Source: Verrucomicrobia subdivision 3 bacterium UBA7542 (GTDB lineage: Bacteria; Verrucomicrobiota; Verrucomicrobiia; Limisphaerales; UBA11358). From it: a stretch of DNA of 5,673 nt. Every line of letters begins with the position of its first letter. The stretch's first letter is position 1. The notes beneath the pieces are model-generated. The model searched no databases. It was not told the origin of the DNA and saw nothing but the letters and a program-made list of their open reading frames with translations. The DNA is taken from NCBI GenBank assembly GCA_002479245.1, contig DLMG01000166.1, forward strand, positions 1 to 5,673. The letters run 5' to 3'. A program made the translations under genes and the position numbers. Positions 1 to 5,673 of the stretch are shown piece by piece.

Positions 1-255
1 CGCGGACAATTCACGTTCAACCGCCGTTTTTTTGAGACGAAGTTTTCCGGTTTCTTCGCCATGATCCGGCGCGAATCCGAAAAAAATCTGATGCTGACCG
101 TGAAAACGGGGCGCGGGCTGTTCGTGGTCGAGCGCATCACGCGCATCGCCACCAATGAAATGCATGTGGAGGTTGCCCAAGGCACGGCAAAACAGGAAAT
201 CATGGTGTCGTTCTCTGAAATCGTGGAGGTTCAACTCAAATCCAAAGACACGTGA
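1..255 (+). CDS. Uncharacterised small protein, C-terminal part (5' end outside window)
   Basis: The frame is open from the first base to a TGA at 253-255, giving 84 visible residues. An ATG lies at 61, but no Shine-Dalgarno-like purine run precedes it, and codons 1-20 before it (RGQFTFNRRFFETKFSGFFA) read as plausible coding sequence, so I take the gene to begin upstream. I do not recognise the family. The product is mixed in charge, with short alternating hydrophobic stretches (LMLTVKT, GLFVVERITRI, MHVEVAQ, EIMVSFSEIVEVQL) that suggest a small beta-rich fold. No signal peptide, membrane segment or catalytic motif is visible. A small Sm/SH3-like barrel is possible but speculative. It lies on the same strand as fmt, about 300 bp upstream, with a palindromic repeat between them, so co-transcription is possible but not shown. 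If ATG 61 is the true start, the protein is a complete 64 residues. Confidence 0.6.
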   Translation, partial: RGQFTFNRRFFETKFSGFFAMIRRESEKNLMLTVKTGRGLFVVERITRIATNEMHVEVAQGTAKQEIMVSFSEIVEVQLKSKDT

Positions 256-551
256 AATTAGCGCCGACCAGACTCCCGCCAAGGCTCGCGCCGACGTTTT
301 GCGCATTGCCGTCCAACACTGGTCATGCACGCCTTTTCCTGGGAGCGCCGGCTTGCCGGGGCATAGCGGAGCGACGACTGGCGTCCCGCCGGCCAGTTCT
401 GCGCAAACACGCCGGCGAGACGCCAGCGCTCCCAGAATTCAGCTTCGTAGAACCCGTGGCCTGACCGGCATCCGCACCCAACTTGGCGGCTGGAAGCGTG
501 CCGCCACAGTTTTTCCTTTCGCTCGCGCGCAATTTCCCTTTCGCTGTCCGC
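256..551. other. Intergenic region without a credible gene
   Basis: This 296-bp stretch lies between the small upstream gene and fmt. Open frames cross it on both strands, but their translations are the repeat at 339-435 read through and have no protein-like features. I see no tRNA, no convincing sigma-70 promoter and no strong terminator with a T-run. The last 20 bases before the fmt start are pyrimidine-rich and carry no Shine-Dalgarno sequence, so how fmt is initiated is not evident. Confidence 0.6.
339..435. repeat. Palindromic dispersed repeat (REP/MITE-like)
   Basis: The ends are imperfect inverted repeats: CTGGGAGCGCCGGC starts at 339, and the reverse complement of the right end (435 leftwards) reads CTGGGAGCGCTGGC. 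A second, nested inverted repeat sits in the middle: ACTGGC at 377-382 pairs with GCCAGT at 392-397 across a 9-base loop. The unit can therefore fold into a long hairpin or cruciform. Translated on the plus strand, its right part gives 'AGETPALPEF', a string I associate with abundant short repeats in Verrucomicrobiota genomes. It encodes nothing itself and no target-site duplication is obvious. Its exact borders are uncertain by several bases. Confidence 0.65.
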
Positions 552-1607
552 ATGACGGCGTTGCGAATCATCTTCATGGGCACGGCGGAATTGTCCTGTG
601 CCAGTCTCCAGGCGTTGGCGGGCAATCCACAATTTCAAATCGCCGCCGTCGTCACGCAGCCCGACCGGCCCCAAGGCCGTGATCTCAAACCGCAACCGTC
701 ACCCGTCAAATTGCTGGCGCGGCGACTCAATCTGCCCGTGCTCCAGCCCGAACGCGTTCGCGACGGAAAATTCATCGCCGAATTTCACTCCTTGCAGCCC
801 GACCTTGTCGTCGGCGTGGCCTATGGACAGATTTTGCCGCCCGCCATTCTGGATTTGCCGCGCCATGGTTGTCTGAACATCCACGCGTCGCTGCTGCCCC
901 AATATCGCGGTCCGGCGCCGATTCAATGGGCGATTGCCAATGCTGATGCTGAAACCGGCGTGACGCTCATGCGCATCGACGCCGGACTCGATACCGGCGA
1001 CATTGTCGCGCAACGGCGCACGCCCATCCGTCCGGAAGACGACTCGGCCACGCTGCACGACCGGTTGGCGCAACTCGGCGCGGAACTGCTCGTACAGACC
1101 ATTCCCGATTACGTCGCCGGGAAAATCCAGCCCAAGGCGCAACCCGCCGCAGGCGCGAGCTACGCGCCAAAAATCAAAAAGGAAGACGGCCGGATTGATT
1201 GGAACCAACCGGCGCGGACCATTTGGAACCGGCTGCGCGCCTTCACGCCGTGGCCCGGCGCGTTCACGTTTTGGTTGGGAGTTCCGCCTTCAGGCGGCAA
1301 CGCCATTCGGACGGAAGAACCGCCTAAAGGCGGAACTCCAAGCGCGCCGCGACCCATGCTCCTGAAAATATGGAAGGCGGAAGTGGTCGAGGAGGCTTGC
1401 CGGGCCGACCCAGGCTTCGCCGAGGCGAGAGCTTCAGAGCGAAGGCCGGGGGAGATTTTGTCGGCGGACAAAACCGGCATTGTCGTTGGCTGCGGACAAA
1501 ACGCGCTGCGGATTCTCGAATTGCAACGCGAAGGCGGCCGGCGGATGAGCGCGGCGGAATTTCTGGCCGGACATGTGTTGAAGACCGGCGAAAAATTTGG
1601 AGGGTAG
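552..1607 (+). CDS. fmt: Methionyl-tRNA formyltransferase
   Basis: The enzyme transfers a formyl group from 10-formyltetrahydrofolate to the amino group of initiator Met-tRNA in the cytoplasm, before translation initiation (EC 2.1.2.9). The 351-residue product starts with the Rossmann strand LRIIFMGTAE (residues 4-13). The catalytic formyltransferase block is intact: LNIHASLLPQYRGPAPIQ (108-125) has Asn109 and His111, and the AGLDTGD loop (144-150) has Asp147, matching the Asn/His/Asp triad of the family. The C-terminal tRNA-binding domain begins near SYAPKIKKEDGRIDW (203-217), then FTPWPGAFTFW, LKIWKAEVVE, GEILSADKTGIVV and MSAAEFLAGH. ATG 552 is chosen because it places the first strand at the N-terminus; an in-frame ATG at 483 would add 23 residues with no family resemblance. 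No ribosome-binding site is visible. About 30 residues (242-270) separate FTPWPGAFTFW from LKIWKAE where the family usually has under ten; this matches a palindromic repeat in the DNA. A second excess segment lies at residues 283-298. The frame remains open throughout. Confidence 0.96.
   Translation: MTALRIIFMGTAELSCASLQALAGNPQFQIAAVVTQPDRPQGRDLKPQPSPVKLLARRLNLPVLQPERVRDGKFIAEFHSLQPDLVVGVAYGQILPPAILDLPRHGCLNIHASLLPQYRGPAPIQWAIANADAETGVTLMRIDAGLDTGDIVAQRRTPIRPEDDSATLHDRLAQLGAELLVQTIPDYVAGKIQPKAQPAAGASYAPKIKKEDGRIDWNQPARTIWNRLRAFTPWPGAFTFWLGVPPSGGNAIRTEEPPKGGTPSAPRPMLLKIWKAEVVEEACRADPGFAEARASERRPGEILSADKTGIVVGCGQNALRILELQREGGRRMSAAEFLAGHVLKTGEKFGG
1275..1341. repeat. Palindromic repeat inside the fmt reading frame
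   Basis: The arms at 1278-1297 and 1320-1339 are inverted copies, identical at 19 of 20 positions (left arm GGAGTTCCGCCTTCAGGCGG). Each arm contains its own small hairpin (CCGCC-TTCA-GGCGG and CCGCC-TAAA-GGCGG), so the unit can form a double hairpin or cruciform. In the fmt frame it is read as LGVPPSGGN...EPPKGGTPS (about residues 242-264), a Gly/Pro-rich segment absent from typical Fmt proteins. The translated string resembles one I associate with dispersed repeats in Verrucomicrobiota. I infer that it was inserted in frame and is tolerated in the linker before the last part of the C-terminal domain. Confidence 0.8.
1398..1445. repeat. Probable second inserted repeat-like segment in fmt
   Basis: This segment encodes CRADPGFAEARASERR (residues 283-298), between the conserved AEVVEE and PGEILSADKTG. 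Other Fmt proteins join these blocks with only a few residues. The DNA contains short inverted repeats: TCGCC 1417-1421 with GGCGA 1424-1428, and CTTCGC 1415-1420 with GCGAAG 1439-1444. It may be a degenerate member of another repeat family. The structure is much weaker than that of the upstream palindrome, so borders and identity are uncertain. Confidence 0.4.
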
Positions 1608-1662
1608 CGACGCATTCGGATCGGCTCGCAAGGACGCCCGTCCCACCTGATTAACTGCCACT
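1608..1662. other. Short spacer between convergent genes
   Basis: This 55-bp spacer separates the fmt stop codon from the kinase stop codon. It contains GGAC-GCCC-GTCC (1631-1642), a 4-bp stem with a 4-base loop and no adjacent T-run. That is too weak to call a rho-independent terminator for either gene, and no better candidate is visible. Confidence 0.5.
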
Positions 1663-4600
1663 TTACGGTTTGCCGTTTGCCTTGCGTGGCGCGGCCAGCG
1701 CCTGGTGCAGCACGCCCAGCAGCACGGCGCTGTTGAAGGGCTTGGTCAACAGCACCAGCAGGTCGAGGGTCTCCAGCCCTTTGATGTCCGCTTTCTCGCC
1801 CACTCCGGTCATGCCGACGATTGGCAGTTGCGGGTCCAGGTGTCGCAAAGCCCGGACCAGCGCCGACCCATCCATGTCCGGCATCATCATGTCCGTGAGG
1901 ACCGCCCGGATCTCGGCCCGGTGCTGGGCAAAGAGACCCATGGCTTCGGCCCCTTCGGCGGCGGTCAACACCCGGTAGCCGTGTTTTTCCAGCGTGCGCT
2001 GGACCACGCCGCGCACGCCGGCTTCATCGTCCACCACCAGGATCAACTCGCCACCGGCGCGCGGTGGCAACGTCTCGCGCTCGGGCAGGGCGGCGGCCTT
2101 CGCTTCCGACGAGGACGGGAGATAAAGCTCAAAAGTGGTGCCTTTGCCGACCTGGCTATTCACCCGCACAAAGCCGCCGTGGCCGCGCGCAATGCCGAGC
2201 ACCGTGGGCAGGCCCAGGCCCGTGCCCTTGCCGATTTCCTTGGTGGTGAAGAACGGGTCAAAAATGTGGTCAAGGTGTTCAGGCGGAATGCCCATGCCGG
2301 TGTCGGCCACGCTCACGCAAATATGAGGGCCGGGTTTGGCGCTGGGCATCATGGAGGCGAACGCCTCGTCGAGGATCAGGTTTCCCGCCGTCAAGGTGAG
2401 CGTGCCGCCGTCGGGCATGGCGTCGCGGGCATTGACGCAGAGGTTCATGAGCGCCTGGTGGATTTGCGTGGCGTCGCCGAGGACCAGCCAAAGGTCCTTG
2501 GGCACGTTGACACGCAGTTGGATGTTTTTGGGGAAGGTTTCCTGGATGAGCTTGCTCATCTCATTTAGGAGGTGCCGCACGGGCAGGGGCACACGCGCGC
2601 CGGGTTCGCCCCGGGCAAAGGTGAGCAGTTGTTTGATGATGTCGGCCCCGCGCTGGGCGCAATTTTTCACGGTGTCCAGCATCTCGCGGCTTTCGGGATC
2701 GCTGGTCGTCGCGCGCAGGAGCGGTGCGGTCATCAGGATGGGCTGGAGGATGTTGTTCAGGTCATGGGCGATGCCGCCGGCCAGCGCGCCGATGCCTTCC
2801 ATACGCTGGGCGCGAAGGAAATTGGCTTCGAGTTGCTTCTGCTCCGTGATGTCCGTGTTAATGGCGAGGACTTCCTTGGGGCGGCCCGATTCATCCCGCA
2901 ACAGGGTCCAGCGGCAGAAGATGATAATTTCTTTCCCCGCTTTGTTCTTCCTTTTCTGTTCGCCGGACCAGTTGCCCTGTTGCAGGAGGGTGGCGTGCGC
3001 CGCCTCGAAAGCCTTGTGGCCAACGTCTCCCAACCCGGTGATCTTGCGGCCCAGCGCCTCGGCGCGCGTCCATTCGAAGAGCCGCTCGGCCCCGTCGTTC
3101 CAATAAGTCACCACATCGTCCATCGAGCGGACATAAATGGCGTCATTGGCGGCATCAAGCAGGGTGGCCTGCTCGCGGATGCGTTCTTCCGTCCGTCTGC
3201 GCTTGGTGACGTCGCTGACGATGTGGATCGCGCCGGCATACTGGCCGGCGGCATCTAAAATAGGGTCCACTGTGACCTCAAACCAGCGCTCGCCGATTTG
3301 CAGATCCATCGTCTCGCGACGACCGCTCTTGCATGACCGGACAAAGGGACAATCCAGAATCGGCTCCGTGGTGCCATGCACGATTTCCCAGCAGGGTTTG
3401 CCGATCATCTCACCGCACGGCCGATGAAAATATCCCTCCGCAGTCTTGTTCGTGCGCAGCACCATGTGGTTCTTGTCCAGAATCCAAATCGCGTCGTTCG
3501 TCGCGTCAAAGGTGGTTTGCCACTCGTTCGCCGCGCGTTGAGCCTGCATCATCGCCAGTTCGCGCCGGGTGACGTCGCGGAAAGACCACACCCGGCCGAC
3601 GACCACCCCGCCCGCCAACATCGGGAAGCCATAGCGTTCAAAAATGCGGCCGTCCTTGAAGACCAGCGTATCCATGGCCACCGTGTCCGTGCCGTAAAGC
3701 TCATGCACCCTCTTCAAAAACGTGTCGGGATCGGACAACTGGTTCAGCACGAAATTCCGCAGGGCGTTGTTATCTCCGGCAGCCATGATGGATTGAGGAA
3801 CCCCAAAAATCTCGACAAACCGGCGGTTGGCTTTGATCACCTTGTTTCCTTCGCGGTCCACGGCCAGAATTCCATCGCCGGTGGATTCGAGGATTGCGAG
3901 GAGTTCAACCTCGCTCGCGCGCAACGCCTCCTCTGCCCGCTTGCGCTCGGTGATGTCGCGGACGGTGGCTTGGAGTATCACCTTTCCTCCCTGCTTCATC
4001 CGAGTCAGGAGCACGTCGGCGGGGAACTCCTCGCCGCTGATCCGCCGGTGCATCCACTCGAAGAAGTGAGAGCCATCGCGCAATGCCGTCTCATTGAACT
4101 CCTTGGCTTTCTCGACCGAAGCGCGCCCGTCCGGCTGCCGCTCGGGAGACAGTTCCCACGGACCGTGAGAAATCAGTTCCTCCTCGTCCTTCATCCCGAA
4201 CATCTTCAGGCCGGCCGCGTTACCGGAGGAGAACCTCCCCGAGGGAAGCTCAACCATCATGAAAGCGTCACGGGAGCTTTCGAAGAGGCCCCGGTATTTC
4301 TCCTCACTCTTCCGTAGCGCGTCCTCCGCCCGCTTGCGCTCGGCCAACTCCCGCCGGGTTTCGTCTTCGGCCAGATGAGTCAGCAGCACCGAGGTGGTGG
4401 CATTGCTCAGACCTTCCAGCAACACGTCCTCCTGGGCGGTCAACGGGCGCTTGGCGAAAAGGGCGAGTACGCCCAGCGGGGCGCCATCCGGCGATTGAAG
4501 GCGATACCCGGCAAACGACACCAGGCCCAACTCTTTCGCCCACTCCCGGTCATACACCCGCGGGTCTTGCTGCACGTTGTTGATAAGGAATTTCGGTTCT

Positions 4601-5673
4601 TCCCCCGCGGCGATGCGTCCGATTTTGTAGGCGCCATAAGGGACCCGCCGATGCTTGACGCCGTCGAGGTGCGTGTAACGGCCCGCGCTGGCCAGCAAGT
4701 GCAAACACATTTCGCGGTGTTGGCAGACGTGCGGACCTTCCGTCGCCAGGGCATGCATACAGCCCTGTTCGCACAAGTCACCCGGCCGCGTCAGCCAGAT
4801 GCGGCAGAAGTCGGCGTCAAATAAACGGACAATGGTTTCGGTGACGAGTTGCAGCTTGTCGCGCAATGGCCGGGACGCAAGCAAGCCCTCGTGAAGCCGG
4901 CTGATGCCTTGTTGGCGCTGGAACGCCTGCTCACGGTCCTGCTCCGCCCGCTTGCGCTCGGTGATGTCGCGGAAGAAGCCCACGTTGCACGGCCTGCCGT
5001 CAACAGTGATTTTGACCGTGTTGATATCCGCATGGATAACGGAACCGTCTTGCTTGAGACACGGAATGTCCGTCACCAGAGTCTTGTCTCCGCGGGCTTG
5101 GGCTTCGAACTCCGCTACGACGCTTTGCAGGGCATCCTTCGGGTGAATATCCGGCACGCCCATTGTTCGCAATTCATCCTCGGTATATCCGAGCATTCGA
5201 CACAGAGCCGGATTCGCGTATTTGAACGTCTTGGTTTCAATGTCGGCAATCAGGATGCCATCGGCAATTTCGTCAAAAAGCGTGCGGTATCTGGCCTCGC
5301 TCTCGCGCAACGCCTCCTCCGCCCGCTGGCGCTCGACCCGATGGCGCAACACGCCAATCCCGTAGGCCAGATCGCCGGCCAGTTCGCCCAGCAGTTTCAA
5401 CTCGTCGGCATCGAAGGCGTCCGGCTCCGCCGCATATATCATCAAAGCGCCGAAGCAGCGGCCCTCGCCGTGCAGTGGCAGGGCGATGGACGAGGCATAG
5501 CCGCGCCGGATCGCCTCCGCGCGCCAGGGCCCAAAAGCCGGGTCGGTGAGAATGTTGCGGGCCAGCACCGGCTGGCCGGTGCGGATGACCGTGCCGGTGG
5601 GGCCACGCCCGCGCTCGGCATCGGCCCAGGTGATGTTCACGGTGTCGAGATAGCCTTCCTCGAAACCGGCCTG
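1663..5673 (-). CDS. Multi-sensor hybrid histidine kinase (GAF/PAS, HisKA-HATPase-REC), 5' end outside window
   Basis: This is a sensor kinase that autophosphorylates on His and passes the phosphate to its own receiver domain. The frame is open to the right edge. GTG at 5640 is not the start, because the 11 preceding codons (QAGFEEGYLDT) complete the GAF motif, so 1336 residues are visible (numbered from 5673). Domains in order: GAF 1 to ~110; PAS 124-241; GAF 256-436 with a Cys cluster (301, 305, 317, 323); PAS 453-578; PAS 584-706; PAS 711-828 with Cys753, Cys761, His766, Cys775 and Cys781; PAS 829-946; HisKA ~947-1021 with phospho-acceptor His970 in GGIAHDLNN; HATPase_c ~1063-1186 with N box (NLCVNARDAMPDGG), DTGMGIPPE and GKGTGLGL; REC ~1209-1326 with Asp1215/1216, phospho-acceptor Asp1261 (LTDMMMPDMDG), Thr1289 and Lys1311. 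Most sensor domains are joined by short DITERKRAE-type coiled linkers. All key catalytic residues are present. No membrane segment or output domain is seen in the visible part, so it looks cytoplasmic, though the missing N-terminus could change that. The ligand and the partner are unknown. Confidence 0.95.
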   Translation of the reverse strand, partial: QAGFEEGYLDTVNITWADAERGRGPTGTVIRTGQPVLARNILTDPAFGPWRAEAIRRGYASSIALPLHGEGRCFGALMIYAAEPDAFDADELKLLGELAGDLAYGIGVLRHRVERQRAEEALRESEARYRTLFDEIADGILIADIETKTFKYANPALCRMLGYTEDELRTMGVPDIHPKDALQSVVAEFEAQARGDKTLVTDIPCLKQDGSVIHADINTVKITVDGRPCNVGFFRDITERKRAEQDREQAFQRQQGISRLHEGLLASRPLRDKLQLVTETIVRLFDADFCRIWLTRPGDLCEQGCMHALATEGPHVCQHREMCLHLLASAGRYTHLDGVKHRRVPYGAYKIGRIAAGEEPKFLINNVQQDPRVYDREWAKELGLVSFAGYRLQSPDGAPLGVLALFAKRPLTAQEDVLLEGLSNATTSVLLTHLAEDETRRELAERKRAEDALRKSEEKYRGLFESSRDAFMMVELPSGRFSSGNAAGLKMFGMKDEEELISHGPWELSPERQPDGRASVEKAKEFNETALRDGSHFFEWMHRRISGEEFPADVLLTRMKQGGKVILQATVRDITERKRAEEALRASEVELLAILESTGDGILAVDREGNKVIKANRRFVEIFGVPQSIMAAGDNNALRNFVLNQLSDPDTFLKRVHELYGTDTVAMDTLVFKDGRIFERYGFPMLAGGVVVGRVWSFRDVTRRELAMMQAQRAANEWQTTFDATNDAIWILDKNHMVLRTNKTAEGYFHRPCGEMIGKPCWEIVHGTTEPILDCPFVRSCKSGRRETMDLQIGERWFEVTVDPILDAAGQYAGAIHIVSDVTKRRRTEERIREQATLLDAANDAIYVRSMDDVVTYWNDGAERLFEWTRAEALGRKITGLGDVGHKAFEAAHATLLQQGNWSGEQKRKNKAGKEIIIFCRWTLLRDESGRPKEVLAINTDITEQKQLEANFLRAQRMEGIGALAGGIAHDLNNILQPILMTAPLLRATTSDPESREMLDTVKNCAQRGADIIKQLLTFARGEPGARVPLPVRHLLNEMSKLIQETFPKNIQLRVNVPKDLWLVLGDATQIHQALMNLCVNARDAMPDGGTLTLTAGNLILDEAFASMMPSAKPGPHICVSVADTGMGIPPEHLDHIFDPFFTTKEIGKGTGLGLPTVLGIARGHGGFVRVNSQVGKGTTFELYLPSSSEAKAAALPERETLPPRAGGELILVVDDEAGVRGVVQRTLEKHGYRVLTAAEGAEAMGLFAQHRAEIRAVLTDMMMPDMDGSALVRALRHLDPQLPIVGMTGVGEKADIKGLETLDLLVLLTKPFNSAVLLGVLHQALAAPRKANGKP
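3935..3962 (-). repeat. Direct repeat copy 1: PAS-exit linker of the kinase
   Basis: This 28-bp stretch is identical to 4946-4973. It encodes the DITERKRAE linker that follows the PAS domain at residues 453-578. It is an internal coding repeat of the kinase, not a mobile element. Confidence 0.75.
4946..4973 (-). repeat. Direct repeat copy 2: PAS-exit linker of the kinase
   Basis: This 28-bp stretch is identical to 3935-3962 and encodes the DITERKRAE linker after the PAS domain at residues 124-241. A shorter relative (CCGCCCGCTTGCGCTCGG) is also present at 4326-4343, in the linker after the second GAF domain. Confidence 0.75.

Noticed and set aside
252..464. 70-codon frame starting at a GTG that overlaps the stop of the first gene
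   Set aside because: The overlap resembles translational coupling, but the second half of the product is simply the palindromic repeat (AGETPALPEF) read through. No ribosome-binding site or family resemblance is seen.
483..551. Upstream ATG extending Fmt by 23 residues
   Set aside because: The extension has no similarity to the Fmt N-terminus, which normally begins only a few residues before the FMGT motif. ATG 552 fits the family.
258..695. Minus-strand open frames across the intergenic repeat and the start of fmt
   Set aside because: They overlap the conserved N-terminus of fmt and the palindrome, and their Arg-rich translations look like noise.
339..1341. CRISPR array, or one transposon bounded by the two palindromes
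   Set aside because: The two palindromes have different sequences and there are no regularly spaced repeats. Only an ordinary fmt gene lies between and around them, and no transposase is present.
1631..1642. GGAC-GCCC-GTCC as a bidirectional terminator between the convergent genes
   Set aside because: The stem is only 4 bp and has no T-run on either strand.
1705..2568. Long plus-strand open frame (287 codons) opposite the kinase catalytic and receiver region
   Set aside because: It lies antisense to strongly conserved HATPase and REC motifs. Its translation is His/Gln/Arg-rich without recognisable domains, as expected for the shadow frame of GC-rich coding DNA.
3376..4317. Plus-strand open frame of 313 codons opposite the PAS domains
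   Set aside because: It is a shadow of the kinase gene. The opposite strand encodes clear PAS motifs, and this translation shows no domain or plausible start signal.

Overview
The window looks like ordinary chromosomal DNA from a GC-rich Gram-negative-type bacterium. Verrucomicrobiota (a Pedosphaera/Limisphaerales-like lineage) is my best guess. That rests on two kinds of dispersed palindromic repeat, whose translations contain 'AGETPAL' and 'GVPPSGG...PPKGGTP' and which I associate with those genomes, and on the style of the kinase. It is recognition from memory, not a database result.

Layout. Positions 1-255 (+) hold the 3' end of a small uncharacterised gene that starts before the window. 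Positions 256-551 hold no credible gene, but carry a palindromic repeat of about 97 bp (339-435). Positions 552-1607 (+) encode methionyl-tRNA formyltransferase (fmt), whose C-terminal half is enlarged by an in-frame palindromic repeat and probably by a second inserted segment. A 55-bp spacer (1608-1662) separates fmt from a convergent gene. Positions 1663-5673 (-) hold a very large hybrid sensor histidine kinase that runs off the right edge. The GTG at 5640 is an internal codon, not the start, because the reading frame and the first GAF domain continue to the last base. The visible 1336 residues read GAF - PAS - GAF (Cys-rich) - PAS - PAS - PAS (Cys/His-rich) - PAS - HisKA - HATPase_c - REC.

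Functionally, fmt belongs to translation initiation and the kinase to signal transduction. They are convergent and nothing links them. I see no mobile-element genes, CRISPR array, tRNA, rRNA or defence system, and no evidence of a new multi-gene system. The points most worth checking are the repeat inside the fmt reading frame and the two cysteine clusters in the kinase's sensor domains.
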